From Bacteroidota bacterium (lineage in GTDB: Bacteria; Bacteroidota; Ignavibacteria; Kapaibacteriales; UBA2268): 64,000 nucleotides of DNA. Of the stretch, positions 9,312 through 20,462 are shown piece after piece; the stretch's first letter is position 1; the number at the start of each line of letters is the position of its first letter. The position numbers and the translations under genes are program-made. The notes beneath the pieces are model-generated. The model was not told the origin of the DNA and ran no database searches. It was given only the letters and a program-made list of their open reading frames with translations. The DNA is taken from contig SCSM01000011.1 of assembly GCA_004322215.1 (NCBI GenBank), positions 310,001 through 374,000 on the forward strand, written 5' to 3'.

Positions 9312-10619
9312 CTACTTGCTCCCTATTTCTCTCAAAAGTGCTTGTTTCTCGATTTCAAGCTGACGAATTTTTCTTTCGATTGAATCCAGTTCTGCCGGCA
9401 TCGAGTCTATTTCCATTCTGAGTTTGCTTGCAGCTTCATCAATCAGGTCAATTGCCTTATCAGGCAAATACCTGTCAGTAATATATCTTGTTGACAATTC
9501 AGAAGCAGCAACAATTGCCGAATCGGTTATTCTCACACCGTGATGAACTTCATATCTTTCCTTTAGTCCACGTAAGATGGAAATCGTATCATCAACAGTC
9601 GGTTCTTCGACTAAAACCTTCTGAAACCGTCGTTCAAGTGCAGCATCTTTTTCAATATACTTCTGGTATTCATCAATTGTTGTAGCTCCAATACATCTTA
9701 AATCACCTCTGGCAAGTGCCGGTTTCAGTATATTAGCTGCGTCCATACTGCCTGTCGTCGCACCTGCGCCAATCAGGTTATGAATTTCATCAATGAATAG
9801 TATGATTTGCCCATTGGAATCTGTAACTTCCTTTATAACAGCTTTCAAACGTTCCTCGAATTGCCCCCTGAAGCTTGTTCCGGCAACCAAAGCCCCTAGG
9901 TCAAGTGTTATCACTTTTTTGGACTTTAAAGTCTCAGGAACGTCACCGGATACGATTCTATGAGCAATTCCTTCTACTATTGCTGTTTTGCCAACACCAG
10001 GTTCACCTATCAAAATCGGATTATTCTTTGTTCTCCTCGAAAGTACCTGCAATACCCTTCTGATTTCATCTCCTCTCCCGATAACAGGGTCAAGTTTTCC
10101 CTGTTTTGCCTCTTCATTCAATTGTCTTCCATATCGTTTAAGTGCCTGGTATTTATCTTCGGGATTCTGGTCAACAACCCGTTGACCTCCTCTAATGTTT
10201 TGTAACACTTTGTAAATATCTTCTTTCGTTACACCATAATCTTTCAAAAGTTGAGATATTCTTGAATTAATTGTAGAAAGGGCAATCAATATATGCTCCA
10301 CACTTACATATTCATCCTTTAAATTTTTTGCTTCTTTTTCAGATACATCGAGAATTCTCAATAATGACTGAGATATATATTGCTGTGAGCTTCCTGAAAT
10401 TTTTGGTGTTTTCTCGAGTTCCTCATGAACTTTCACTTTCAAATAACCCATATTTACCCCAAGTTTCATCAGGATTTCTGGAACAACACCCGCATCATCC
10501 TGAATCATGGCAGCAAATAAATGTGTTTCATCTATTGACTGGTTGTTGTAACTTGAAGCAATTTCACCAGCAGTCTGGATAGCTTCCTGCGACTTTAATG
10601 TTAATTTTTGAAAGTTCAT
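9312..10619 (-). CDS. clpB: ClpB-like chaperone, N domain plus first AAA domain only (C-terminally truncated)
   Basis: Clp-N repeats, Walker A GEPGVGKT, Walker [12 protein letters not shown], ends at [24 protein letters not shown] near the M-domain start. Confidence 0.85.
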   Translation of the reverse strand: MNFQKLTLKSQEAIQTAGEIASSYNNQSIDETHLFAAMIQDDAGVVPEILMKLGVNMGYLKVKVHEELEKTPKISGSSQQYISQSLLRILDVSEKEAKNLKDEYVSVEHILIALSTINSRISQLLKDYGVTKEDIYKVLQNIRGGQRVVDQNPEDKYQALKRYGRQLNEEAKQGKLDPVIGRGDEIRRVLQVLSRRTKNNPILIGEPGVGKTAIVEGIAHRIVSGDVPETLKSKKVITLDLGALVAGTSFRGQFEERLKAVIKEVTDSNGQIILFIDEIHNLIGAGATTGSMDAANILKPALARGDLRCIGATTIDEYQKYIEKDAALERRFQKVLVEEPTVDDTISILRGLKERYEVHHGVRITDSAIVAASELSTRYITDRYLPDKAIDLIDEAASKLRMEIDSMPAELDSIERKIRQLEIEKQALLREIGSK

Positions 10620-10823
10620 ATACTTTTTCGATTATGAATTTATATAAAACTAATAAACTATAAAATCAGAGAAAAATTGTAACGAATAAATCCAAAAACA
10701 ATATTTTTATGCAAACTTCTTCTACACATTAAAATTTATTAAAATAATGGGTGTATCTGCTTATTGCTTCTGTTTACTTTTTTTTAAACAGTAAAATTTA
10801 TTAACAAAATAAATAGGAAATAT

Positions 10824-12395
10824 ATGGAAAATCCAAAAGGGAAAATTCTTTGGATAGATGATGAAATAGATTTGCTTAAACCACACATTATTTTAATCGA
10901 ACAACGGGGGTATTCGGTTGACCAGGTCACAAACGGAGAAGATGCAATCGAAATTGTCAAGCAAAAGCAATTTGATTTGATTTTTCTCGACGAATCCATG
11001 GTTGGAATGAGCGGACTCGACACTCTGCCTATTCTAAAGGAATCCAATCCGTACACTCCAATCGTTATGGTAACTAAAAACGAAGCGGAAAGTGTAATGG
11101 AGGAAGCAATTGGTAAAAAAATTGATGATTATCTCACCAAACCGGTAAATCCTACACAAATTCTTGCGGCAATAAAAAAACATCTCGAATCAAGGAAAAT
11201 TAGGTCGGAAAAGCTTTCACAAGATTACCTAATAGGGTTTCATCAATTAACGACACGTTTATTTGATAATCTTTCCTGGAACGATTGGCTCGATATATAT
11301 ATTAAATTGGTAGGATGGTCTATGGAACTCGATAAAAGTCCTGAACTTGGATTTGAACAAACTCTCAGAGACCAATGGCGTGAAGCTAATGCCGCTTATT
11401 CAAAATTTGTAGAAGATAACTATCATGACTGGGTAAATAAAATTTATGATGAAGGAACCCCTAATTTATCACCTGATATTGTTGAGAAATTTTTAATACC
11501 CCATCTTAAGAATCAAAAGCCAACGGTATTTTTCGTTGTGGATTGTATGCGTCTTGACCAATGGCTCGTCATGGAAGAACTCTTAGAACCATATTATACA
11601 TTTCAAAAGGATTATTATAACTCGATAATCCCAACTGCTACACCTTATGCAAGAAATGCTATTTTTGCGGGCTTAATGCCGATTGACATTCAGAAGCATT
11701 ATCCTCAATGGTGGGTTGGTGAAACCAATTCTGAAGACCATAAGGCAAATGCTTATGAAAAAGAATTGCTCGAAGAGCATTTAAAAAGGAAAAAAATCAA
11801 GTTGGACAATCCTATTAATTACATTAAGATTCATGAAACCGAATTCGGTAAGAAAATCGAAAGCAATATTCTAACCTATGCCCAAAGCCATTTAACTGCA
11901 ATTGTGATTAATTCAGTCGATATGATTGCTCATTCCCGTTCCGATTTCGCTATATTAAAAGAAATTGCACCCGATGAAGCAGCATACAGGTCATTGACTA
12001 AATCCTGGTTCCAACATTCAAGCTTTTTCGGTATGCTTAAATCTTTAGCGGGTCAGGATATCAATATTATAATCACAACCGACCACGGTTCAATAAGATG
12101 TATGCGGGGAGTTAAAGTTCTTGGTGACAGGGATACTTCAACCTGCCTTCGTTATAAATTCGGGAAGAATGTTAAGGCAGAACAGAGGCATGCTATGCAA
12201 ATAAGAAATCCAAACAATTATAAATTGCCAAATACAGGTATAACTGTTAACAATATAATAGCTAAAGAAGATTATTATTTTGTATATCCCACAGATTTCC
12301 ATCACTTTTTGCAAAGATATAAAGATAGTTTTCAGCATGGCGGTATTTCCATGGAGGAAATGATTATTCCGGTTATTACTTTGAGAACAAAATAA
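10824..12395 (+). CDS. porX: PorX-type T9SS response regulator (receiver plus PglZ/alkaline-phosphatase-like domain)
   Basis: Receiver ILWIDDEIDLLKPHIILIEQRGYSV...FLDESMVGMSG; PglZ-like FFVVDCMRLDQW...ITTDHGSIRCMRGVKVLGDRDTSTCLRYKFGKN. Confidence 0.93.
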   Translation: MENPKGKILWIDDEIDLLKPHIILIEQRGYSVDQVTNGEDAIEIVKQKQFDLIFLDESMVGMSGLDTLPILKESNPYTPIVMVTKNEAESVMEEAIGKKIDDYLTKPVNPTQILAAIKKHLESRKIRSEKLSQDYLIGFHQLTTRLFDNLSWNDWLDIYIKLVGWSMELDKSPELGFEQTLRDQWREANAAYSKFVEDNYHDWVNKIYDEGTPNLSPDIVEKFLIPHLKNQKPTVFFVVDCMRLDQWLVMEELLEPYYTFQKDYYNSIIPTATPYARNAIFAGLMPIDIQKHYPQWWVGETNSEDHKANAYEKELLEEHLKRKKIKLDNPINYIKIHETEFGKKIESNILTYAQSHLTAIVINSVDMIAHSRSDFAILKEIAPDEAAYRSLTKSWFQHSSFFGMLKSLAGQDINIIITTDHGSIRCMRGVKVLGDRDTSTCLRYKFGKNVKAEQRHAMQIRNPNNYKLPNTGITVNNIIAKEDYYFVYPTDFHHFLQRYKDSFQHGGISMEEMIIPVITLRTK

Positions 12396-12429
12396 TTTTT
12401 GATAGAAATCATACCAAAAGTTTTTAAAT

Positions 12430-12876
12430 TTGGGTATGAAACTTGGGAAATTTACGACAAAGAATCAAAAAGAAACTTATGATTTAGGTTTTCGTTTCGC
12501 CGATGAATTGAAGCCGGGTAATGTTGTTGCTTTATTTGGAGACCTGGGAGCCGGCAAAACAGAATTTATTAAAGGTATATGTGCTTATTTCAAAGTTGAT
12601 GAACTGGTTAACAGTCCAACTTTTACTATAATGAATCAGTACATAGGTGAACTGGATGAAAATGAAATTCCAATACTTCATATTGATTTGTACAGAATTA
12701 AAAAATCAAGCGAATTGAAAGAAATTGGCTTTGATGAGATTATTTTCTCAAATGATTCCATAAAACTCGTCGAATGGGCAGATAAAGCATTCGGTGTTCT
12801 TCCTCCCGATACATATTCCATTAATATTAGCTTCAAAAAGAATAACGAAAACGAAAGAATAATCACAATTGATTAA
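12430..12876 (+). CDS. tsaE: tRNA threonylcarbamoyladenosine biosynthesis ATPase TsaE
   Basis: GDLGAGKTEFIKGICAYF, NSPTFTIMNQY, HIDLYRI, VEWADK. Confidence 0.95.
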   Translation: MGMKLGKFTTKNQKETYDLGFRFADELKPGNVVALFGDLGAGKTEFIKGICAYFKVDELVNSPTFTIMNQYIGELDENEIPILHIDLYRIKKSSELKEIGFDEIIFSNDSIKLVEWADKAFGVLPPDTYSINISFKKNNENERIITID

Positions 12877-12909
12877 AACTTACTTATTAGACTTTATACA
12901 ATACTTTAT

Positions 12910-12944
12910 ATAAAAAAACAGCCCGCCAAAATTGACGGGCTGTT
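12910..12944 (-). terminator. Rho-independent terminator for the large minus-strand T9SS gene
   Basis: AACAGCCCG...CGGGCTGTT stem; on the minus strand followed by TTTTTTTATA. Confidence 0.85.
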
Positions 12945-12965
12945 AAATTTAAAAGCTAACGAGCT

Positions 12966-15900
12966 TTATTTCACAACGTTAAACTGTCTCTTTATAACCA
13001 TGTCACCCGCTTTGGCAACTAATGTATAGTTACCGTTGCTAAGTGAATGAATGTCGAGCTCAAGCACATCAGCTTTAATCTGATAAGATGGTGTAACCGG
13101 CTTACCGTTAATATCGAAGATAACAAGTTCCAAATTAGCAAGGTTACCAGAATATCTAAAGCTAACCTTATTGTCTGCCGGATTTGGATATGCTTCTTCT
13201 AATGAAATACCATCTGCTGATATTTCAACTTTTCTTTCATCGCTGTACTGGGATTTACCATCGAGGTCAACAGTCTTCAAGCGATATATGTAAGTATTAC
13301 CGAATTCGACATCGGAATCAACAAATCCGTAGTTTTTAAGTTCGGAACTGTTGCCGGCTGCTTTTACATCGGCAATCCTGTTGAACAAGCTCTTACCTGT
13401 TTCAGCCAGACTTGCTTTTTCGATTTCGAATCTGTCAGTATTGTATTCACTTGCAGTTGACCACGTAATGTCAACATTCTTTGCCCTCGCTTGTGCATCA
13501 AAGCTAACAAGCTCGACAGGAATAATTGCACCGCCGTTTTTCTCGGCGAAATCAAGCATTGACCTGAGAACACGCTCGGTATTACCAAAGTGTCTCCAAT
13601 CAGCACCCAATACAATAGCATTCCTGCTTAGTGTTGTTGTGGCTACACCAAACGGAGCATGATTGTAAATTGCAGTTGGCGGTGGAGCCGGATCGTTATA
13701 TATGTATTGATATGCGGTCCTTGCTAAACCTTCGCCACTGGGATACAATGAAAGTACACCGGGCATCGGGTCCTGGTCCTGAGAGTATGACAATGATATA
13801 CCGTGAGTACTGGTAATAAATTCAACCAGGTCTCTTCCTACGTTAATACCTTTCACACCATAAACCGGTGGAATTGAATTTACATAATCGAACAAAACAT
13901 ATTCGGGTGAATTGTATGGTGCCGAATTAGTCTGTGCTCTCAAATAAGTATATACAAAGTCCTTGTCAATAGGATTATTGGGATCATTAGCAGGCGTATT
14001 TAATCCATAACCTGTTAATTCTCTCACTATATCCTGGCTGGCAATAAATAAGTTTTGTTTGGCTTCAGTATAAACAGGTTTTGTTAAGAAGTCAACAATA
14101 CTCTTTCTCTCATATCTTGCAACTGGTTTGTCGAGACCGTCTGACCAGAACAAATGCCTGTACAATGTGTAATTCACTGTCTTGGGTTCCCAACCGCTTC
14201 GGTCAAGAACATCAATCTTCCAGGTATTCGTTGTTGGGTCATCACGGTAAATATTAGTGAACCAACCAATTCCGGCAAGTCCTGTCTGACCTGTTACATT
14301 CGAACTTTCTCCGGTCAGGTACTGATAATTCATAGCACCTGCAATCTCATCGGCTGTGAATGTCGCTGACGGGTTAACGTCTGATGCAATTCTTGTGATT
14401 CCGAGATTATCCTCGAGCCACAAATCATGATAGCTGTTTTCGCCGGAGACAATCATATTCAACGTATGTGATTGTTTCAGATAGAATCTTGTTACGATTT
14501 CTTTATCGTTATTTACATTCTTTTGGTCTGCACCGACATGGACTTTCATCTTATATCTTGGCGTAATGTTGCCAAGCATGGAGGCAAATCTGTCATAATA
14601 CAAATATGTCGGAAGCTCTGAATAAGTTTGAGGAACAAATTCATTACCGAATCCATTTGCCAAACCAAATGAAAATTCCTGGGTTGTACCTGATAACATA
14701 TCAACCTTAATAGTTGTATCAATTACAACGTAGGTCGGATTTTCAATCCAAAGTCCTGAATTGGATTCAATGTAAATTTTAAGGTTAACATCGACACCGG
14801 ATTGATGGTTATTGCCATTATTGCGTAATTTGACTTTAACATCTATTGGTGCCTGGGTCATAATATGCTCTGCATCACCAAAACCGACGAGAGGCATATT
14901 GTTTGTCCTGTATGCACCCGGTGCGGAAATCATAAGAAGCTCGATATCGCTTAACCAAAGTGTACCGTCAAATTCATCGGCACCAATGTCAAACAATTGA
15001 CCTGAAGTTCTTCCAACTCCGTCTATATCAATCGGAACCTCATCAGGAAGTCTGTTACCACGATTATTAAGTACCGAACCAACAGGTACAGGAGATTTAA
15101 TTCTCAAATTACCTGTGAGAGTCGGGACAGGATAATTATAATCAGGTAACCAGTTCTCAAAGACTGAACTTACATCCTGACCTGTCCAGAAGTACCACTG
15201 TCTCAATGTCTTATATGCATCCGGTCTCATATCTTCAGGTGTATTGTCAATAACACTACCTGTATTTTTAGTCTCGATAAATCCGAAAGCATTAGAGCTC
15301 GATGTGGGTGGAACCCATATAGCATTTTTATCCGATAAGTAAACATTTTCTAATAGGTCAGGTTTAATACCTTCATAGAAAATACCTGCAGATGCCGGGC
15401 AAGTTGCATCGAGTAAATTGTCGAGAACTGCTATAGCATTATTATAAATCTTGGCATTCTTTACATGCTGAGTGGCAATACCCATTACGGCACCACGCGA
15501 ACTTACAGCATCGTCACCAATAATTATCGTATTGTTGTAAATCATATCTCCGCGTGAGAAATATGCAGGATTGGAAACATCAGATTGTGTCCTTTCGGTA
15601 AATGTGAAGTATCCGTTATCCCATGCAGGTATATTGCTGACCGGCATACGTTCTGTAAATAAATGAATACCATATCTGCTGGTTTTGTCATTACTTGATT
15701 TCAAATCCCAAATTGCGTTGTTTCTGATTAATATATGTTCATCAACATCCGGGAAATAAACAGGATTACCACTTCCGGGTACGAAAGATGTCCTGCTTTG
15801 CTGTACCTTAATACCGCTAACCTGTGGATAATTATAGATAGCATTTGATGTACCGATTACATTGTTTATTTCATTCTCGCCTATAATAAGGTTAAAGTTA

Positions 15901-18860
15901 TTATAACCCATTCTGTAATCAAACAACGATGGTTCGTTTTCTCCACCTGCTAAAATACCGCCAACATCTTCACCGCATGTACCGAGCACATTATATATTC
16001 TGTTGTGTAGAACCTTGGAATTAGATTCATAACCGAGGAATATACCTGCGCGTGATACATTATAAATAAGATTGTTAGCAATCTCATTATCCGAGTTGTA
16101 ATATTTCTTAAACTTGGCTGCACCGGCATCCCAAAGAACACCAACACCCATAGATACGATACCAACTCCATATCCACTAATTTCATTATTCAGAATTTTA
16201 TTGTTAGTACATGGTAAGGTATCCAAATTGAATGTATTTGCACCATTAATATCATAATAGGGCCTGCTTCTCAAAACGATTGCAGATGTATAAGCCCTGT
16301 TATCTGTCATATTAAAATCATCTTCATACACGTAACGTGTTCCTGTAAATCCAAATCTCGGTAATTGGCAATTGCCGGAATTAACCGGTGATGCGTTTTC
16401 GAATATACAGTTTTTAATAGTCGTGTTATTTGTTCCTTGTTTCAGATAAAATGCCGATTGGAATGCATTATTCATATTGACAACAAACCTGATACTCTTG
16501 TTAGAACCACCGTCAAAGGTAAAGTACCCTTTAGAATTTGCATATTCCTTTTTATAATTTGCAGGTACCATGTTGACTGCGGCATTTGGACTTAACGAAA
16601 AGTAGCTCTGACCTATCTGAATACCAACGCCGATTCCGGACCTTAATTCAACTGTAACACCCGAATTGATACCTCCACGCTCATTTGATTTAATCGGTGA
16701 GGGCTTAAAGGTTATAGTATTCGTTTCGTTTACACCTGTAATATCGGATGTCAGGTCAATAGCCGGCATCATTGATGCATTATCACCGACTGTATAATAT
16801 GTATCAGTGAGATAGAAAGTAACCGGACAACTTACACCCCTGTCGAACAATGAATTAATTGCTGCATCGAATGTTGAAAAGTTTCCGCCGGTTCCGATTG
16901 TAAATGTACCGCACATTCCATCTATTACATTAACATAATCTATTTTTGTATTATTGCTCGAAACAGGGTCATTCCTGTGATATACGGTAAATTCGACTTT
17001 ATATTGACCTGCTGCTAGTGGTATCCAGTCAACATTGAAAGGCACGATTGTCGTGTTATATTTACCTGATGGTGCATTTGAAATTTCTGCTTCATCATGA
17101 TAAACTTTATTATTCTGAGAATCATAAATATCCATCGTTGCAGAAGCAATAACATCGCTGACTCCGTAGTTTGTTACCAAACCTTCAGGTCTGTATGGCT
17201 TGTTGACATAAATGTTTCTTGTGTTCGGTGGTGAATAGAAATCATAATTCGAAGGCATTATGATTGTTGTCGCTTCGAGTTCTACTTCATAAGCACAATT
17301 GAATTTCCATTCATCTCCTACTCTTGGTAAAACATTGTTTGATAACAATTGGTCTGTCGGTCCAACCAAATTTACAGACACTCTTATATAATAATCCCCT
17401 GCATCTGGTGGAGTGAACCAACCCACATCTCCAAGTACTTTATATTCTAAAGTATGTAATGGTGTAGTAAATAAATATGGTTTATTTGAAATTCTTTGAT
17501 CTGTTATTTCAATCATGTTCTTATCGAAGAATTGCACTGTAACAGCAATTTCAATAACATCATTAATTCCTCTGTTCTGTATTCTGATTTGAATTGGTAG
17601 CACTTGAATCGGATAAAGCTGGTCATCCTTTTTCAAAGGAGTGATAATGTCGGTAACAGCTAAATCGTTATCATAAATGACACTGAATTCAGATGTCTTT
17701 GTCGAAAGCAGTAGATTACTCGGAGGTGGTTCATACATCCTGCCGGTTGCTTTGAATGTACCGGCAGTAACACCGGTAAAGAAGTCGCCGTTCACACCTG
17801 GACTTTGTGCCATTGGACCGGTTGCATTAACAAAGTAGTAATCCGGAATTCCGCCCGGGTCAGTATGTGCCGAAGCAGGCAAATAAATATCCGGTTGACT
17901 TCCCGCATCCCATGCCGTATAAACTACCTGGGAAGGAGTACTTTCTTTAGGTCCTGTAACTTCGTATTGAACGTAATGTGTCATACCAGCCGGTCTCGAC
18001 ACACTAACCCCAAAATTATTCAGAGCAGGAACAGTAATATTTCTTGGGTAGCCGGTATTATTAGCCGGATACACAGCCGTTAATTCAGGTCTTGCCCATT
18101 TGAACTTCAAACCGGCAACGAAAGAATTGAATTTTGCAAGAGAATTTACATATCTGCCTGGATTATTAGTTACACATGAAAAACCACCTACACCATCGGG
18201 GTTAACATTTTGGTATCTGTTGGAACCGATTTGTCCCGCCAGCCCGACGCATGCAGTGAAGTAATATGTGGTATAATAATGCTGGTCGTAATGAATTTCA
18301 ACTTTGTTTGTTGTTTCGTATATTTTGATTTGATAACCCCACTTTGGTGTTGGAGTATTCCACCAATAATATCTCGGACAAACATTATTCCATTGAAATA
18401 TACAAACTCTGTAAGGAGCGCTGCCTGAAACAACTTGCTTCATTGATACAGGTCCTTCCCAACCATTTCCGGTTTCATAGACAATACAGTTGTAGCCGCC
18501 GTAACAGTAAATTGCAGGATTTCTGTCGGTCATACTGTAAATATCGTACGGTGACAGCCAAAGTGCGTCATAAGAGTATGGTGGCCTGAAAGAAACCCAC
18601 CCTTCGTCTGATACATTACATTGTGTGTATGTAACGCCATCGAAGACAAATGGAAATCCGATGTTAGTGGATTTCAGATACTGCCCGGACCAATAATGGT
18701 TATTTAATGAGTATAAATCTGTACCGCCTCCCAACTGAGTATATGCCTCAGTTGAATAGCTAAAAATGAAGTCGGTCAGCAACTGCGCCGATGACGTTTG
18801 CGTTAACACAAATGCCATCAGGAAAATCAAGGCAAATCGCTTGAGTAGTTTGAATATCAT
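12966..18860 (-). CDS. Giant T9SS-exported cell-surface protein with parallel beta-helix-like region and type A sorting domain
   Basis: 1964 aa, signal peptide, repeated N-x-I/beta-helix-like segments (KILNNEISGYGVGIVSMG, NNLIYNVSRAGIFLG), C-terminal LEEAYPNPADNKVSF...NGNYTLVAKAGDMVIKRQFNVVK. Confidence 0.85.
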   Translation of the reverse strand: MIFKLLKRFALIFLMAFVLTQTSSAQLLTDFIFSYSTEAYTQLGGGTDLYSLNNHYWSGQYLKSTNIGFPFVFDGVTYTQCNVSDEGWVSFRPPYSYDALWLSPYDIYSMTDRNPAIYCYGGYNCIVYETGNGWEGPVSMKQVVSGSAPYRVCIFQWNNVCPRYYWWNTPTPKWGYQIKIYETTNKVEIHYDQHYYTTYYFTACVGLAGQIGSNRYQNVNPDGVGGFSCVTNNPGRYVNSLAKFNSFVAGLKFKWARPELTAVYPANNTGYPRNITVPALNNFGVSVSRPAGMTHYVQYEVTGPKESTPSQVVYTAWDAGSQPDIYLPASAHTDPGGIPDYYFVNATGPMAQSPGVNGDFFTGVTAGTFKATGRMYEPPPSNLLLSTKTSEFSVIYDNDLAVTDIITPLKKDDQLYPIQVLPIQIRIQNRGINDVIEIAVTVQFFDKNMIEITDQRISNKPYLFTTPLHTLEYKVLGDVGWFTPPDAGDYYIRVSVNLVGPTDQLLSNNVLPRVGDEWKFNCAYEVELEATTIIMPSNYDFYSPPNTRNIYVNKPYRPEGLVTNYGVSDVIASATMDIYDSQNNKVYHDEAEISNAPSGKYNTTIVPFNVDWIPLAAGQYKVEFTVYHRNDPVSSNNTKIDYVNVIDGMCGTFTIGTGGNFSTFDAAINSLFDRGVSCPVTFYLTDTYYTVGDNASMMPAIDLTSDITGVNETNTITFKPSPIKSNERGGINSGVTVELRSGIGVGIQIGQSYFSLSPNAAVNMVPANYKKEYANSKGYFTFDGGSNKSIRFVVNMNNAFQSAFYLKQGTNNTTIKNCIFENASPVNSGNCQLPRFGFTGTRYVYEDDFNMTDNRAYTSAIVLRSRPYYDINGANTFNLDTLPCTNNKILNNEISGYGVGIVSMGVGVLWDAGAAKFKKYYNSDNEIANNLIYNVSRAGIFLGYESNSKVLHNRIYNVLGTCGEDVGGILAGGENEPSLFDYRMGYNNFNLIIGENEINNVIGTSNAIYNYPQVSGIKVQQSRTSFVPGSGNPVYFPDVDEHILIRNNAIWDLKSSNDKTSRYGIHLFTERMPVSNIPAWDNGYFTFTERTQSDVSNPAYFSRGDMIYNNTIIIGDDAVSSRGAVMGIATQHVKNAKIYNNAIAVLDNLLDATCPASAGIFYEGIKPDLLENVYLSDKNAIWVPPTSSSNAFGFIETKNTGSVIDNTPEDMRPDAYKTLRQWYFWTGQDVSSVFENWLPDYNYPVPTLTGNLRIKSPVPVGSVLNNRGNRLPDEVPIDIDGVGRTSGQLFDIGADEFDGTLWLSDIELLMISAPGAYRTNNMPLVGFGDAEHIMTQAPIDVKVKLRNNGNNHQSGVDVNLKIYIESNSGLWIENPTYVVIDTTIKVDMLSGTTQEFSFGLANGFGNEFVPQTYSELPTYLYYDRFASMLGNITPRYKMKVHVGADQKNVNNDKEIVTRFYLKQSHTLNMIVSGENSYHDLWLEDNLGITRIASDVNPSATFTADEIAGAMNYQYLTGESSNVTGQTGLAGIGWFTNIYRDDPTTNTWKIDVLDRSGWEPKTVNYTLYRHLFWSDGLDKPVARYERKSIVDFLTKPVYTEAKQNLFIASQDIVRELTGYGLNTPANDPNNPIDKDFVYTYLRAQTNSAPYNSPEYVLFDYVNSIPPVYGVKGINVGRDLVEFITSTHGISLSYSQDQDPMPGVLSLYPSGEGLARTAYQYIYNDPAPPPTAIYNHAPFGVATTTLSRNAIVLGADWRHFGNTERVLRSMLDFAEKNGGAIIPVELVSFDAQARAKNVDITWSTASEYNTDRFEIEKASLAETGKSLFNRIADVKAAGNSSELKNYGFVDSDVEFGNTYIYRLKTVDLDGKSQYSDERKVEISADGISLEEAYPNPADNKVSFRYSGNLANLELVIFDINGKPVTPSYQIKADVLELDIHSLSNGNYTLVAKAGDMVIKRQFNVVK

Positions 18861-19430
18861 ACTTACCTCCTAAATGGTTAAACTTAAATTATAGAAAACA
18901 CTTTTTTATATTCTAATTTATTTCTAAGCAATCTTTAAAATTCAACTTCATTATATTATAAAGTGAATTAAACCAATTAACAAAAATAATTAAATTTATC
19001 TAACTTTAAAATATAATGAAAAATTTTTTTAAAAGAATTTCTGCACAATGTTTTAAAAGGTGTTCTTTAATTTTTGCCATAAACCTCCTTCCGAATAAAT
19101 TTAAAATAGCAAATTCCCCAAAAACGAGTGCTATCAATGTTTTTCTTAACCTTTCACCCCCAATTATTATGTATTTTTTAAATTTACACAACTATCCTTA
19201 CTCTAATGACACATGAAACCCAAAAAGGTCTCAAAAAAATTTTAACTTTTTTTTAACAAAAAACATTCCAAATTTCCTTAACTTTTTATTATCAATGACT
19301 TATAGAAAATATATTATTTTTATTTATTTTTTAACCATTTCTAAAAACCTTGTTAATAAAATTTTGTTAAATTTAGAAATTACCCGGAATCAATCAGTAA
19401 ATTTGTTTATTTTTAAAATTTTGGAATAAA

Positions 19431-20435
19431 TTGTTATCAGGAATCAGAAAATATTTTGATAAGTCATCGGCTGTTTATCCGTCAAGAGTTTCATTACTCC
19501 TGTGTACATTACTTGCTATAGGGGGAATAGTAATAGGGGTACTTGAAAATTCACTCTCGGTAACTGCAAACGGATTGATTGCAGCGACTGAGATTTTGAC
19601 TTCTGTTCTGTTTTTATCTGCCATTAAACAAAGTATTAAAGCTCCCGATTATGTCTTCAATTATGGTTATGGCAAATACGAAAGCATGGCTATTCTCGCC
19701 GGTTCAACCCTATTATCTTTATTATTGATTTATACAATTATTGAAGCATTTAAAGATTTCGGAACACCGATACCCGTGAAAAATTACCATATTTTGATAA
19801 TATATTCTCTGATTAGTTACGTGGCTTTGAGGAAAACAGCTATTTTCTTAAGAAAATCTTCGGCTAAATTTCAAATGCCGTTACTTGAATATGACGCTGA
19901 TGTATGGAAAACAGACAGCTTTATAGAACTCGGAGTCCTTGTCAATTTGGCTTTCGGTGCCGTCTTCAGTTATTTCAATTATAAAATTATCGGGAAATAC
20001 ATTGATTCTGCAACTGCTGTATTACTACTCACATATTCTCTCAGAGTTCAGCTTACTCATGGTAAAAGTGCAGTCAATCAATTACTCGACCATACACTTT
20101 CTGAAAACATTCAATTCGATATAATCTCAGTGATAGCTGAAAACATCAACAGGTTTTGCGAGTTCAAAAAAGTTCATACGAGACAATCCGGTAAAGATAT
20201 TTTCATAGAAATTGATGTGATAATGCCATGGGATTACACACTTGAAGAGGCATACCGGTTGGAGAAGGATGTACTAAATTCATTAGTAGAAAAATATCCT
20301 ACTGCCATTCCGAGATTATACGTAACACCTTGCCCCAAAGACTGTATTCACGATGGAAAATCGTCCTGCCCTGTTAAAATCGCAAGAGATGCAAATAAAA
20401 AAAAGGTTGATGCAGGTAAATTAAAAGAGAATTAA
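19431..20435 (+). CDS. Cation diffusion facilitator family transporter
   Basis: SLSVTANGLIAATEILTSVLFLSAIKQSIKAPDYVFNYGYGKYESMA; TTG start in the ORF track. Confidence 0.88.
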   Translation: MLSGIRKYFDKSSAVYPSRVSLLLCTLLAIGGIVIGVLENSLSVTANGLIAATEILTSVLFLSAIKQSIKAPDYVFNYGYGKYESMAILAGSTLLSLLLIYTIIEAFKDFGTPIPVKNYHILIIYSLISYVALRKTAIFLRKSSAKFQMPLLEYDADVWKTDSFIELGVLVNLAFGAVFSYFNYKIIGKYIDSATAVLLLTYSLRVQLTHGKSAVNQLLDHTLSENIQFDIISVIAENINRFCEFKKVHTRQSGKDIFIEIDVIMPWDYTLEEAYRLEKDVLNSLVEKYPTAIPRLYVTPCPKDCIHDGKSSCPVKIARDANKKKVDAGKLKEN

Positions 20436-20462
20436 AAGAGAATAAAATTTTAATTTGCATTT

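Noticed and set aside
9238-9312. Possible frameshift hiding the rest of clpB
   Set aside because: No ClpB M-domain-like sequence read in minus-strand frames across the short gap before flbD, so a simple frameshift does not restore it
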